Of a DNA stretch of 48,972 nucleotides, positions 20,142 through 31,486 are shown piece after piece. Below the pieces are notes generated by a model. It did not search any database. It was not told where the DNA came from and saw only the letters and a program-made list of their open reading frames with translations. Source of the DNA: Gammaproteobacteria bacterium. GTDB taxonomy: Bacteria > Pseudomonadota > Gammaproteobacteria > GCF-002020875. The DNA lies in assembly GCA_013349825.1 (NCBI GenBank), contig DUYW01000003.1, forward strand, positions 1 to 48,972, in the 5' to 3' direction. How positions within the stretch are numbered: the stretch's first letter is position 1; the number at the start of each line of letters is the position of its first letter. A program made the position numbers and the translations under genes.

Positions 20142-22010
20142 ATGAGTGTTGTAGCAAAGCTGGTAAAAGGTGTCATCACAGTTGTTGTCGTGGCGTTATT
20201 GGGGCTGACAGTTTGGGTGCAATTTTTCTTTGATGCCGAGGCGGTGCGTGATCAGCTGACAATGGTTGTCGAGGAGAAGAGTGGTCATCGATTGGAAATT
20301 CGAGAGGAGTTGATGCTCTCAATTTTTCCTCAGATAGGGATTGAGACTGGTGGTATAACACTTCATAGCCAGAGCGCAGGAGAGGCACCTCTGGTTGAGA
20401 TCAAGCATGTGGAAATGAAAGTTTCACTGCTGCCGCTGCTTTTGAGTAATCTGGAGGCAGATCAATTGGTGGTTGACGGGCTGCAGCTCAATTTGTTACG
20501 TAATGCAGAGGGGCGAGGCAACTGGGAGTCGCTGCTCTCCCCTCAGCCATCGGAGGCAGCCAAGCAGTCAGATTCCAGTAAACTGGCATTGGGCACTATT
20601 GCACTGGGGGGGATTGATATTCGCAATGGTTCTCTGCGCTGGGAGGACAGGATGGCAGCCACCCAAACAGTTATTGAAAAAATACAGTTGAAAAGTGGTC
20701 CGGTTTCATTGGATGCTCCGGTCTCTATGCAGGGTGGATTGAGCTACCGACAGAATGGTGAAGCACTGCAGGGGACACTTCATTTTGAGGGGCAGCTAGA
20801 GCTGACTCAATCACTTGATAAGATCACCTTGCGTGACCTGAAATTGGTGAGTGAGAATCGTGGAAGTGCACTATTGGATGGCCAGCCACTGAATGCAGAG
20901 TTTGCAGGGAAGGTTACGGTTGAATCGCAGGGTGAAAAGGTGATACTGGATTCAATGAAGCTCACGCTGGATCAAACTACACTGCAAGGCAATGCTTCTC
21001 TACAGCAGGGTGAAAAGATGGTGGTACGTTTTGATCTGCAGGGAGACCAGCTGAACCTGGATCGTTATCTGCCGAAAGAGGTGAGTGGGGGGGTGGTTGA
21101 TCCTGTGGCTGGCTCTGCAGCGGGTGTGGTACAGCTGCCGGTTCAATTTTTACGCCAACTGGATCTGCTGGGAGATATTCGTCTGGATCAGTTTAAAGTG
21201 AGTGGGGCGCAGGCAACTGCAGTCGCCTTCCAGTTAAAGGCGCAAAACGGACGTGTCGATGTGGGTCCATTAACAGCGTCACTCTATGACGGCAGTTATC
21301 GGGGAACCGTTACTGTAGATGTAAGTGGTAGTGAACAGCCCGGGTTGGCGATGGAAGAAGTTCTTTCGAATGTTGACTTGGGGCAGCTGGTTGCTGAAAT
21401 GGCCTCTGTTGATGCCGTTCGCGGACACTTCTCTGCAGATGGGAAAATGACAGCCGTTGGCTTGAGTAAAGATGAGATTATGAAGAGCTTAAGTGGCGCA
21501 GCGATTATCAATGTCACTGAAGGTGCTTTCAAAGGAGTTAATATTCCTCGGTTGATACGTCAGGCAAGGGCATTAATTGGAGGCAAGCCTCTTCCCTCAG
21601 ACAGTGAACCCAATGAGACGCCATTTTCTGATTTGAAGGCATCTGTTCGTGCAAAGGATGGAAAGCTGGTGAGTGATTCTCTGGCAATAGATACTCCGGT
21701 GATGCGTTTGACAGGTAAAGGGTGGTATGCACTGCTTACCGAAGAGATCGAATATCGCTTAACTGCAACAGTTGCAAAAGATCTTCCAAAAGAACTTATG
21801 GTTGGGCTGGAAGGGTTGGAGGGTAAACCATTTCCCATAATCATCCATGGTTCGATTCGTGATCCGAAAGTGAAAGTTGACCTTGAAGGCGAGTTACAAG
21901 AGCGAATAAAACAGAAGATTGGCGACTTTCTGGATGGAGGGGGAGAGCAGAATGAGGGTGTAGAAAATTTGAAAAAGGGATTTGGAGGGATGTTAAAAAA
22001 ACTGTTTTAA
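20142..22010 (+). CDS. AsmA family envelope protein
   Basis: About 622 residues. Start set at ATG 20142 (GGAGAG at 20131-20136); the open frame reaches back to GTG 20112, but that start would sit on the ssb terminator. One N-terminal membrane helix (GVITVVVVALLGLTVWVQFF, residues about 9-30) anchors a long periplasmic beta-rich body. AsmA marks: FPQIGIETGGITLHS near the start, repeated beta-strand blocks, and near the end SGAAIINVTEGAFKGVNIPR and ILRDPKVKVD-like IIHGSIRDPKVKVDLEGELQ. AsmA-like proteins are thought to form grooves or bridges affecting outer-membrane lipid and protein assembly; exact function here is inferred. Single-gene unit between ssb and the convergent two-component genes. 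Confidence 0.85.
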   Translation: MSVVAKLVKGVITVVVVALLGLTVWVQFFFDAEAVRDQLTMVVEEKSGHRLEIREELMLSIFPQIGIETGGITLHSQSAGEAPLVEIKHVEMKVSLLPLLLSNLEADQLVVDGLQLNLLRNAEGRGNWESLLSPQPSEAAKQSDSSKLALGTIALGGIDIRNGSLRWEDRMAATQTVIEKIQLKSGPVSLDAPVSMQGGLSYRQNGEALQGTLHFEGQLELTQSLDKITLRDLKLVSENRGSALLDGQPLNAEFAGKVTVESQGEKVILDSMKLTLDQTTLQGNASLQQGEKMVVRFDLQGDQLNLDRYLPKEVSGGVVDPVAGSAAGVVQLPVQFLRQLDLLGDIRLDQFKVSGAQATAVAFQLKAQNGRVDVGPLTASLYDGSYRGTVTVDVSGSEQPGLAMEEVLSNVDLGQLVAEMASVDAVRGHFSADGKMTAVGLSKDEIMKSLSGAAIINVTEGAFKGVNIPRLIRQARALIGGKPLPSDSEPNETPFSDLKASVRAKDGKLVSDSLAIDTPVMRLTGKGWYALLTEEIEYRLTATVAKDLPKELMVGLEGLEGKPFPIIIHGSIRDPKVKVDLEGELQERIKQKIGDFLDGGGEQNEGVENLKKGFGGMLKKLF

Positions 22011-22100
22011 GGCAACTGTTCAGGGGGTAGGAAAAAGGTTAAAGAATTTGACAGGGGCTGAATAATTACGTTTTAAGTACGTTTTGAGGGTATAAAAGCA

Positions 22101-22124
22101 CTGCTCCCCTGTTAGGGGGAGCAG
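22101..22124. terminator. Hairpin between convergent asmA-like and response-regulator genes
   Basis: CTGCTCCCC (22101-22109) pairs perfectly with GGGGAGCAG (22116-22124), 6-nt loop. It ends 13 bp short of the response-regulator stop codon. The T-tract is absent on the plus side and short (TTTT) on the minus side, so it is a likely but not typical terminator, mainly for the minus-strand genes. Confidence 0.55.
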
Positions 22125-22137
22125 GTTGATGATTGGG

Positions 22138-22788
22138 TTAGTCGTCAATAATTCCCACGCGATAGGCGTAGGCAACCAGTTCTACACCATTTTGCAGATC
22201 AAGTTTCTGCATGATATTTTGCCGGTGTTTTTCGACGGTTCGTGGACTGACAAAGAGCTTTTCGGCAACGCCACTATTGGTGAGACCTCTTGCGAGGGCA
22301 CGCACTATATCTTTCTCACGATGGGTGAGCAATTTGGAGGAGAGCGCCTCCATAGCCTGTTCAATGGTTTGACCCAATGCGAGTTCCTCGGCAAAGATCG
22401 AGGTGCTGACGTAGGTCTCACCCTTGGCTACACGCAGGATTGCAGTTACGATCTCGGTGGTGGGTGTCTCTTTGGTCAAAAACCCCTTTGCTCCAGCCTG
22501 TAACATTTCAGTCGCACGATGCTTGTCCGAGATACTGCTAAGCCCCAGAATGGCAAGTTCTGGAAAAAGTTTATGAATTTTGATGGTGGTCTCGACCCCA
22601 TCCATGTCAGGCATACGAATGTCAAGGATCACCACATCGGGCAGACAATTTTCAATTTTATCCAGTGCCTGTTGGCCGCTCGCTGCTGCACCCACAACCT
22701 CGATCTCTTCAGATTGTGAGAGGAAGGTTCTCAGGGCCTCACGAATCAGAGGCTGATCATCAACCAGAAGTACGCGGATTGGTTTCAT
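22138..22788 (-). CDS. Response regulator, NarL/FixJ (LuxR-type HTH) family
   Basis: 216 residues. Receiver domain 1-125: acidic pocket D10-D11, phosphoacceptor D56 in [13 protein letters not shown], conserved K in GFLTKETP. C-terminal LuxR HTH about 148-212: [20 protein letters not shown] and [20 protein letters not shown]. It binds DNA when phosphorylated. The start codon overlaps the end of the upstream hybrid kinase by 4 bp, so the two are co-translated partners. The kinase's own HPt domain would pass phosphate to D56. Target genes are not evident nearby. Confidence 0.93.
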   Translation of the reverse strand: MKPIRVLLVDDQPLIREALRTFLSQSEEIEVVGAAASGQQALDKIENCLPDVVILDIRMPDMDGVETTIKIHKLFPELAILGLSSISDKHRATEMLQAGAKGFLTKETPTTEIVTAILRVAKGETYVSTSIFAEELALGQTIEQAMEALSSKLLTHREKDIVRALARGLTNSGVAEKLFVSPRTVEKHRQNIMQKLDLQNGVELVAYAYRVGIIDD

Positions 22789-25478
22789 AGCATTGCTCTG
22801 AGTTGCTCTTCAAACTGGTTTAACAAATGTGAAATCTCTTCATGCTGTTGTTGTTTGGTCATCTGTTCAAGCTGCTCCATCTGTGTGCTGAGTAGGGTGT
22901 ACCCCATCATCATCGAATTTCCCTTGAGCATGTGTGCACTATCATACAGGCTACTCCAGTTATGTTCAGCAAGTTGCTTTCGCATGACTTCCAGTTTGTT
23001 GAGGCTATCCTCTAGGAATAGAGCTGTCAATGTGTCATCCTGAGCGGGGTCATCTGGTTGTTCCAGTGGCAGTTGAAACTGCTGTAGCACTTGCTGCATC
23101 AGTTCGAGTAGTTGTACTTTTGTGACGGGTTTGGGTAGCCAGTGTGTGCAGCCGGCATCAAAGGCCTTTTTACGTGTTTCATCAAGTACATCGGCTGTCA
23201 TGGCAATGATGGGAGTCGTGGGTAGACCATGTTGTCGTTCGATTTCACGTATCTTTCGGGTTGCCATAATCCCATCCATTTGAGGCATGCGGATATCCAT
23301 TAATACCAGATTGAAAGTCTGTTGCTGGAAGCGCTCAACCGCCTTGTTGCCGTCCTTGACAGAGATGACCTGGTAGTTGTCTCTATCGAGAAAGCGTTCA
23401 ATCAACATACGATTAATTTCTGAATCGTCGGCTACGAGAATCGTCTGTTGTACTTGTAAATTAACTATATGTGATTGTTTTTGCAGCTTTGGTTTTAACT
23501 CATCTTCCGTAGCAACCTTGAAGGGGAGTAGAATGAAGAAATCACTCCCATCCCTTTCGTTACTCTGTGCCCAGATCTCTCCACCCATCTGTTCCACCAG
23601 TGACTGGGTGATGGTAAGCCCTAGCCCGGTTCCTGAAGGCGCATTCTCTCCATCTTCATGAAAACGGTCAAAGGCCTCAAAGAGTTTGGGTAACTTATCG
23701 CTAGGAATGCCGCACCCACTATCACTGACTCGAATACGCAGCGTGACATCCTGGTTACTTTGAATTTCCAGAGAGAGAATAAGAGAAATTTTCCCCTTTT
23801 CGGTGAATTTGATGGCATTACTTAACAGGTTGAGTAGTACCTGACGGAACACCTTGGCATCTCCAACCAGTTGTTGTGGAATAGAGGGGTGGAGCATACT
23901 GTTAAATTCCAACCCCTTATGGGTCGCTTCGGGTATTACAATGGAGTTGATTTGCTGGATGATTTTGGGTAGAGAGAATGGAGCGGTATGGAGGGTATAT
24001 TTATTGGCTTCAATCTTGGAGAAGTCCAGAATGTTATTCAGAAGTTCTGAGAGATGGTTACTGGCGCTGTTGAGAGAATCAACATAGTGATCTTGTTCAG
24101 GGTCTAAAGAAGTCTCTTTAAGAAGTTCGGAGAGACCTACAATCGCGTTGAGGGGGGTACGGATCTCATGACTCATCCGTGCAAGAAATTCACTCTTGCT
24201 CTGGTTGGCTCTTTCAGCCTCATTTTGACTCTTTTTGAGAGCAGCGGTTCGGTAATAGACGTGATGCTCCAGATTTTCCTGATACTCTTCCAACTCCTGG
24301 TTATGGTTGTCAATCGTAATCAGCATCTTGCCAATGGCCTCTGAGAGGCCCCGGATCTCATTAATTCTCACCTGTTTGGGGAGTTGTTCAACAACATCAC
24401 GAACCTGAGCCCCCAGGGTAATATTATGGGTAGCCCGAGTGAGCTGAAGTAGCGGGCGAATCAGTGGCAGAGAGACAAAGAAGGCGAGGAGCAGTGCAAA
24501 AACAACAGCCACACTACCCGTCTGTAAAAGGATGGTTCGCAACTGGTCTACTGTTGCCAGTGCCTCATCCTCTGTTTTGAGTAGAGCCATGCCAAGATTA
24601 AGAGTCTCAATGGGTTGCCAGGCAACCAGAATCGGCTGGCAGGCGGTGTCGATGCTCCATCCGGCACCATGTTCCCCCCGCAATGCCTGGATCAGGGGCA
24701 GGTCGTCATACATTTCAATACGCCGTTCCAGGCAGTGATTGCTGGATTCGGGGACATCCCAGTCGAGATGAAGCAGAGAGACTCCGGTCTCATTTTCAGT
24801 AGCAAGCAGCAGTGCGCTATGGTTATTGGAGAGCTGATGCTCATCTGTTGAGAGCAGTGTACTGAGACGGGTGACCTCTATCTCAACAGCAACCATCCCG
24901 ATGATCACGCCCCGGTTCCAGACCGGTGCAGTCATGAAGGTTGCGAAGCGGTCATAGGGTTCATAAAAATCATGATATGGGCGTGAGATATTTTGTGTTC
25001 GCATCACCTCATTAAAACTGTTGGCAAGTGCAGAGTCGCGGAAGAAGTCATCATTAATATCCACATCGGTGTGTTGGGGTTGGAGCAGGTCGGCAATTAC
25101 CTTTCCCTCACTGGAGAGTAGAATGAGATTTTTCATGCCCCACTGCTGAATCAGTGTGGGTAGCCTGGGGTTGCTGTGAATCAGCGCATGATCATGGGTA
25201 TGGCTGCTGTGGTCTACTATTTCAGAGCCGAGCTGGGAGGATTGAGAGAGGTTGAGCAGGTGCTGGCGTCGTTCCGAGAAAAAGTCAAGAATCTGGAGTT
25301 TACGGATGTCACTGATATAAGAGAGTTCACTGAGGATTTCATCAGTGATTGCTGATTTAGCCAGATAGAGCGCAACACTTCCCATAATCAGCAGAGGAAC
25401 CAGGGAGACAATCAGAAACCATCCGATCTGTTGGGTTGTCAGGTTTTGTAAACGGTGTGTTTTCATGAGAAGGGGCAT
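22785..25478 (-). CDS. Hybrid sensor histidine kinase (sensor-HAMP-HisKA-HATPase-REC-HPt)
   Basis: 897 residues. TM1 about 17-40, a periplasmic sensor of about 270 residues (Cache-like by layout: [40 protein letters not shown]), TM2 about 315-337, HAMP, coiled coil, HisKA with [20 protein letters not shown], HATPase with [16 protein letters not shown] and [12 protein letters not shown]. Then a receiver ([36 protein letters not shown]) and a C-terminal HPt whose His lies in [14 protein letters not shown]. All phosphorelay residues are present (His-Asp-His, then Asp in the partner regulator). Start uncertain: ATG 25478 or the in-frame ATG four codons later; neither has a good Shine-Dalgarno. 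Signal sensed unknown. Confidence 0.93.
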   Translation of the reverse strand: MPLLMKTHRLQNLTTQQIGWFLIVSLVPLLIMGSVALYLAKSAITDEILSELSYISDIRKLQILDFFSERRQHLLNLSQSSQLGSEIVDHSSHTHDHALIHSNPRLPTLIQQWGMKNLILLSSEGKVIADLLQPQHTDVDINDDFFRDSALANSFNEVMRTQNISRPYHDFYEPYDRFATFMTAPVWNRGVIIGMVAVEIEVTRLSTLLSTDEHQLSNNHSALLLATENETGVSLLHLDWDVPESSNHCLERRIEMYDDLPLIQALRGEHGAGWSIDTACQPILVAWQPIETLNLGMALLKTEDEALATVDQLRTILLQTGSVAVVFALLLAFFVSLPLIRPLLQLTRATHNITLGAQVRDVVEQLPKQVRINEIRGLSEAIGKMLITIDNHNQELEEYQENLEHHVYYRTAALKKSQNEAERANQSKSEFLARMSHEIRTPLNAIVGLSELLKETSLDPEQDHYVDSLNSASNHLSELLNNILDFSKIEANKYTLHTAPFSLPKIIQQINSIVIPEATHKGLEFNSMLHPSIPQQLVGDAKVFRQVLLNLLSNAIKFTEKGKISLILSLEIQSNQDVTLRIRVSDSGCGIPSDKLPKLFEAFDRFHEDGENAPSGTGLGLTITQSLVEQMGGEIWAQSNERDGSDFFILLPFKVATEDELKPKLQKQSHIVNLQVQQTILVADDSEINRMLIERFLDRDNYQVISVKDGNKAVERFQQQTFNLVLMDIRMPQMDGIMATRKIREIERQHGLPTTPIIAMTADVLDETRKKAFDAGCTHWLPKPVTKVQLLELMQQVLQQFQLPLEQPDDPAQDDTLTALFLEDSLNKLEVMRKQLAEHNWSSLYDSAHMLKGNSMMMGYTLLSTQMEQLEQMTKQQQHEEISHLLNQFEEQLRAML

Positions 25479-25538
25479 TTTTGCATAGCTGTCGCCTATT
25501 GACGACTACTCATTTATCACAGATTGATCGATTGAGGT

Positions 25539-25567
25539 TTGACCCGTTGGCTCCATACGTGTAAAAT
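25539..25567 (+). promoter_or_regulatory. Near-consensus sigma-70 promoter for rplU
   Basis: TTGACC (25539-25544) and TAAAAT (25562-25567) with a 17-bp spacer; each hexamer matches 5 of 6 consensus positions. It lies 83 bp before the rplU start, giving a leader of about 75 nt, and faces away from the histidine kinase. This is the clearest promoter in the window. Confidence 0.85.
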
Positions 25568-25650
25568 CTCGCCTCTTTCATGGATAGGCATGGTCTGATA
25601 TTGAGGACTATAGGTAGCCTGTCTGCACTAAAAGTATGGAGTTTTCAAAG

Positions 25651-25962
25651 ATGTACGCAGTAATCAAAACGGGTGGAAAGCAGTACCGTGTCGCCGAGGG
25701 TACAAAACTTCGGGTCGAGAAGTTGGCCGTTGAAGAGGGTGGTAGTGTTGAATTTGACCAGGTGTTGATGGTTGCTGATGGAGATGACATCAAAGTGGGC
25801 GCACCTTTGCTGGAAGGTGGCAAGGTAACTGCAACAGTTTTGGCGAATGGACGTAGTAAAAAGGTGAAGATCATCAAGTTCCGTCGTCGTAAACATCACC
25901 GTAAGCAGATGGGACATCGTCAGTCCTATACTGAGGTGCAGATTACCGGCATTAGCGCATAA
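25651..25962 (+). CDS. rplU: 50S ribosomal protein L21
   Basis: 103 residues, [20 protein letters not shown], ending [20 protein letters not shown] and VQITGISA, collinear with E. coli L21. Start placed at ATG 25651, with GGAG at 25638-25641; an in-frame ATG at 25636 would add five residues that L21 does not have. First gene of the rplU-rpmA-obgE-proB series. Confidence 0.97.
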   Translation: MYAVIKTGGKQYRVAEGTKLRVEKLAVEEGGSVEFDQVLMVADGDDIKVGAPLLEGGKVTATVLANGRSKKVKIIKFRRRKHHRKQMGHRQSYTEVQITGISA

Positions 25963-26000
25963 TTCAGAGATAATTCAGAGATAGGTTTTAAGGAAAGAAG

Positions 26001-26258
26001 ATGGCACATAAAAAGGCAGGCGGTAGTACCAGAAATGGTCGCGATTCAGAATCGAAACGGTTGGGTGTGAAGCGTTTTGGTGGTGAGAATGTGATTGCAG
26101 GAAATATCTTGGTTCGTCAGCGTGGAACCCATTTCCATCCTGGAGTAAATGTGGGTCGAGGCAAAGATGATACACTCTTCTCAAAATCAGACGGTGTGGT
26201 CACTTTCGAAGTGAAGGGTCCGAGGTCCCGTAAATTTGTGAGTGTTTATCCGGCATAA
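26001..26258 (+). CDS. rpmA: 50S ribosomal protein L27
   Basis: 85 residues, [20 protein letters not shown], with [20 protein letters not shown] and the [10 protein letters not shown] end. The flexible N-terminus (AHKKAGGS) reaches the peptidyl-transferase centre. It starts with the conserved AHKK directly after Met, so there is no cleaved N-terminal extension of the Firmicutes kind. A terminator follows 29 bp downstream. Confidence 0.98.
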   Translation: MAHKKAGGSTRNGRDSESKRLGVKRFGGENVIAGNILVRQRGTHFHPGVNVGRGKDDTLFSKSDGVVTFEVKGPRSRKFVSVYPA

Positions 26259-26287
26259 CAGCTTAGCCGCTGAATGAAAATTTAGAG

Positions 26288-26312
26288 GGCTCCGCCATGC
26301 GGGGCCTTTTTT
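26288..26312 (+). terminator. Intrinsic terminator after rpmA
   Basis: GGCTCCGC (26288-26295) pairs with GCGGGGCC (26299-26306) with one G-U, 3-nt loop, then six Ts (26307-26312). It lies between rpmA and obgE and probably lowers, rather than abolishes, transcription into obgE; no strong promoter is visible in the following 60 bp. Confidence 0.85.
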
Positions 26313-26363
26313 ATGTCTAGGATTATTGAGTAGTTGGCGTGCGACCAGATAGAAGGAAGTTAG

Positions 26364-28530
<2,167 letters not shown>

Positions 28531-28564
28531 ATATCGCTGTAAGTGGAAGTCTGAGGAGAGCTAC

Positions 28565-28665
28565 CTATATGAGAAAGAGGGTAGCCAGCCCCAGAAAAGA
28601 GAGAAAACCGGTGTGTCTGTTACTGTTGTCAGTACCACGTAGCCTGCCAGTGCCGCGAGTCGATC
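28565..28665 (-). pseudogene. mgtE: Remnant of magnesium transporter gene mgtE (C-terminal tail only, frameshifted)
   Basis: Reading the minus strand from 28665, one frame gives DRLAALAGYVVLTTVTDT; the next frame, reached by restoring a single missing base near 28609, continues TGFLSFLGLATLFLI and a TAG stop at 28565-28567. Together these match the last transmembrane helices of MgtE Mg2+ channels (typical end: VVLTTVTDVVGF then FLGLATLFL), with the residue spacing restored if one base was deleted. Everything upstream of this tail (more than 400 codons in a normal MgtE) is missing, because the EI gene ends at 28690. mgtE commonly follows the EI gene in this neighbourhood in other Gammaproteobacteria. 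The plus-strand 50-codon frame here is an antisense shadow. Confidence 0.75.
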
Positions 28666-28689
28666 CTGTTCCGGAGTGGATGATGTGGT

Positions 28690-30447
28690 TTAGCTATGGT
28701 CAGGACTGGAGCGGTTGAGTTGCTCAAACAGGTGGAGGATCTCATCATGGAAGGGGGTTGCAAGGAGCTGTTCTGTCAGGGGCTTTGCCATGTCCAGCCG
28801 GGTGTTGAGTACTGCCTGTTTAACCTCGGGCAGGGCTGAGGGGCTCATACTGAATTCACGTAACCCCATGCCAAGCAGCAGGCGAGTATAACGCTCATCA
28901 CCAGCCAGCTCTCCACAAAGAGAGACGGGGATGTTATTGTGGCTGCCAGCCTTGATGACCATATGTATCAAGCGCAGTACAGCAGGGTGTAGAGGGTCAA
29001 ATAGATAGTTTACCTGGTCGTCCGTTCGGTCAATGGCCAGTGTGTACTGTGCCAGGTCATTGGTGCCGATGGAGAGGAAATCCAGGCATTGTGCAAAGCC
29101 ATCTGCTGAAAGTGCGGCAGCCGGAGTCTCAATCATAGCACCTACTTTGAGTTCTGGATCATAGGAAACATTGTTAGAATCAAGATGTCTTTTCTGTTCT
29201 TGTATATGGTTTTGGATCTGCACAATCTCCTGCAAACTGGTGACCATTGGCACCATCATCCGGATCTTTCCATGGGCTGAGGCGCGAAGAATGGCACGAA
29301 TTTGGGGGATTAACAGGTCAAGATTTTTCAGTGAGAGACGGATGGCCCGTACGCCGAGTGCAGGGTTATCAGCACCCTCCATTTCAGCAATGGCTGGAAT
29401 TGGTTTGTCGGTGCCGATGTCGAGTGTACGGATGGTGAGTGTGGCACCGTTGATCATCTCTACAGTTGCTCGGTAATTTTCATACTGTTCTTCTTCAGTC
29501 GGGAGTGTTTTACGATTGAGGAAGAGGAACTCTGTGCGGTAGAGTCCGATGTCTCTACAGCCTGCCTGCTGCATAATCTCTATTTCACCGGGTAGCTCTA
29601 CATTGGCTTGCAGTGAGATCGTGATATTGTCACGGGTTACGGCCGCTTGAGAACGCAGTTTGTTGAGTGACTCCTGGTGGTCACGTTGCTGCTGTTGTAA
29701 TGATTGGTAGTGTGTAATGGTTAAGGGGTCTGAATTGATTAGAATCATCCCGTTGTTACCATCCAGAATGAGTGATTCACCATCCTGCAGGTAGCGGTGG
29801 CTGTTGCCGGCCCCCATGACTGTCGGGATATGGAGGCTGCGGGCAAGAATGGCGCTGTGAGAATTGGGTGCACCATGTTCGGTGATGATTCCGGCTACAC
29901 TCTGCTGGTGAAATAGAAGAATATCAGAGGCACTAAGGTTATCAGCCACAATGATTCTGTTGTTCTCATCCTCTTCCGGCTCAAGCAGTTCCTGGGTGTC
30001 ATTCTCCTGTTGTAGCAAGAGTTGCATGATGCGGTTGATGACATGGTCAATATCATCTTTACGGGTACGTAGATAAGGGTCCTCCATCTCTTCGAAAACC
30101 TGTACCAGAGTATCTCGCTGCTGTTTGAGTGCCCATTCTGCATTGCAGTATTGGCGGCGGATCAATTTTACGGGTGCCCGACTGATGGCGTTATCTTCCA
30201 GCATCAATAGATGGGCATCAATAAAGTCTGTGACCTCACCGGGAACTCCGGCTGGCACCTTTGCACGTAGTTCAATGAGCTGATCACGGGCACCATCCAG
30301 TGCGCTGTTGTAACGTTCAATCTCAGTATCAACCAAGTATTCCGGTACAGTATATTCCGCAATATCGGGTTGTCCGTGCTCCATCAGGTAGGCTTTTCCG
30401 AGAGCAATTCCACGAGCAACGCCGATGCCATGTAACATGATGCTCAT
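28690..30447 (-). CDS. ptsI: Phosphoenolpyruvate-protein phosphotransferase (PTS enzyme I)
   Basis: 585 residues, complete. N-terminal HPr-binding domain (about 1-145), phosphohistidine domain with HGAPNSHSAILARSLHIPTV (active His at about 197), and PEP-binding barrel with RTEFLFLNR, GTNDLAQYTLAIDRTDDQVN and the catalytic Cys in SLCGELAGDERYTRLLLGMG. No GAF domain, so it is EI rather than PtsP. EI moves phosphate from PEP to HPr. The start overlaps the rapZ stop by 4 bp (ATGA). In related genomes a mannose-type EIIA and HPr lie between rapZ and EI; both are absent, so its partner must be elsewhere or lost. Residues look intact, suggesting the gene is still selected. Confidence 0.93.
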   Translation of the reverse strand: MSIMLHGIGVARGIALGKAYLMEHGQPDIAEYTVPEYLVDTEIERYNSALDGARDQLIELRAKVPAGVPGEVTDFIDAHLLMLEDNAISRAPVKLIRRQYCNAEWALKQQRDTLVQVFEEMEDPYLRTRKDDIDHVINRIMQLLLQQENDTQELLEPEEDENNRIIVADNLSASDILLFHQQSVAGIITEHGAPNSHSAILARSLHIPTVMGAGNSHRYLQDGESLILDGNNGMILINSDPLTITHYQSLQQQQRDHQESLNKLRSQAAVTRDNITISLQANVELPGEIEIMQQAGCRDIGLYRTEFLFLNRKTLPTEEEQYENYRATVEMINGATLTIRTLDIGTDKPIPAIAEMEGADNPALGVRAIRLSLKNLDLLIPQIRAILRASAHGKIRMMVPMVTSLQEIVQIQNHIQEQKRHLDSNNVSYDPELKVGAMIETPAAALSADGFAQCLDFLSIGTNDLAQYTLAIDRTDDQVNYLFDPLHPAVLRLIHMVIKAGSHNNIPVSLCGELAGDERYTRLLLGMGLREFSMSPSALPEVKQAVLNTRLDMAKPLTEQLLATPFHDEILHLFEQLNRSSPDHS

Positions 30448-31361
30448 TGAGGTGTAACCTCCTTCAGTTGGCGGTGGTGGATGTTTAGAGCACAGTGCAG
30501 AATCCAGCTATTTTCGCTGTCTTCATCTGCGTTGTCTTGCAATTTTTGCAGCTCTTCCATAACTTTTTCAATCATATAGACGGAGCGATGACGCCCTCCT
30601 GTGCAACCGATTGCAATTGTTAAGTAGGCTCGGTCTGTTGAGAGAAAGTGAGGAATCCAGCGTTGCAGGTAGAGGCTGATATCTTCAATCATCTGTCCTG
30701 TCTCTTCAGTCTGCTCAAGAAAGTGGGCCACCTTAGTGTCCTGCCCTGTCATGTGTCGTAGTTCAGGTTCCCAGTGGGGATTGGGGAGACAGCGTGCATC
30801 AAAGATAAAATCAGCATCTTTAGGTGCGCCATGTTTAAAACCGAAAGATTGTAGTTTCAAAAACAGGAGGTTGTGTTTCTGCTCAGTGATCCACTGGATC
30901 TGTTTCCGGAGTTGATAGATATTGGTTTGAGAGCTGTCGAGGCGGAAATCAGCACTGGATGCAATGGGGGCTAGCTGTTCAATTTCCTGATGGATTGAAC
31001 TCTCTAATGTAGGGTTTTCGCGACTTAACGGGTGGGGGCGACGTGACTCCCCAAAGCGGCGGATAATGGTCTCTATATCGGCTTCGATAAAGATGAGTTG
31101 ACACTCTACATCAGGGGTGTGGTGGAACTCTTTATGCAGAAGCTCGGGGAGTTGATGTAGCTTCTCTGAGTGATTACGCACATCAATTGAGAGGCCGATC
31201 AATTGGAATTTCCCTTGCAGGATTGGTAAGGCCTCGCTGCTGAAGGCAGGGAGCAGTTCAATGGGAAGGTTATCTATACAATACCCTCCCTGGTCTTCAA
31301 TGGCGTGTAGCGCAACACTTTTTCCAGCACCGGAAAGACCGCTGATGACAAAGAGGAGCAT
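30444..31361 (-). CDS. rapZ: RNase adapter protein RapZ (YvcJ family P-loop protein)
   Basis: 305 residues from ATG 31361: MLLFVISGLSGAGKSVALHA with Walker A GLSGAGKS, YCIDNLPIELLPAF, SRRPHPLS, and the C-terminal IGCTGGRHRSVYMIEKVMEE. The frame stays open to 31430, but RapZ homologues begin at the later Met and the extra part runs through a hairpin. In E. coli RapZ senses glucosamine-6-phosphate and guides RNase E to the small RNA GlmZ. The C-terminus has an extra stretch (about 20 residues, LQDNADEDSENS region) compared with E. coli. It sits between hpf and ptsI. Confidence 0.93.
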   Translation of the reverse strand: MLLFVISGLSGAGKSVALHAIEDQGGYCIDNLPIELLPAFSSEALPILQGKFQLIGLSIDVRNHSEKLHQLPELLHKEFHHTPDVECQLIFIEADIETIIRRFGESRRPHPLSRENPTLESSIHQEIEQLAPIASSADFRLDSSQTNIYQLRKQIQWITEQKHNLLFLKLQSFGFKHGAPKDADFIFDARCLPNPHWEPELRHMTGQDTKVAHFLEQTEETGQMIEDISLYLQRWIPHFLSTDRAYLTIAIGCTGGRHRSVYMIEKVMEELQKLQDNADEDSENSWILHCALNIHHRQLKEVTPQ

Positions 31362-31404
31362 AGATTTGATCTCTCTTGGAGTATCTTTGGGGGGTTCAGT
31401 CAGA

Positions 31405-31434
31405 CAGGTTGGCGACGAAAGGGTCGCCAACCTG
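31405..31434 (-). other. Perfect 12-bp hairpin in the hpf-rapZ spacer
   Basis: CAGGTTGGCGAC (31405-31416) and GTCGCCAACCTG (31423-31434) are exact inverted repeats around a 6-nt loop. On the transcribed (minus) strand the structure lies 43 nt before the rapZ start. No T-tract follows, so it is not an ordinary terminator. Possible roles are an mRNA processing or stability element or a site controlling rapZ expression. It occupies the place of ptsN in related clusters. Confidence 0.8.
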
Positions 31435-31463
31435 GATTACTTGTTCGACCAAAAGAGCCGGCA

Positions 31464-31484
31464 GGTTATAGTCTGCAGATAACC
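31464..31484 (-). other. Second hairpin directly after hpf
   Basis: GGTTAT (31464-31469) pairs with ATAACC (31479-31484) over a 9-nt loop that contains CTGCAG. It begins 2 nt after the hpf stop codon on the minus strand and is followed by GGCTCTTTTGG, a weak T-run. It may be a weak terminator or part of a folded hpf-rapZ leader with the hairpin at 31405-31434. Confidence 0.45.
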
Positions 31485-31486
31485 CC

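Noticed and set aside
22101-22124. CRISPR-like or REP repeat between asmA and the response regulator
   Set aside because: A single palindrome between convergent genes; no second copy noticed, so a terminator explains it better.
28569-28721. A 50-codon plus-strand frame after proB
   Set aside because: It runs antisense to the mgtE remnant and the end of ptsI, has no ribosome-binding site, and its composition follows from the genes on the other strand.
31362-31430. N-terminal extension of rapZ
   Set aside because: The extra 23 codons are coded through the perfect hairpin and have no counterpart in RapZ proteins, which start at the MLLFVISG position.
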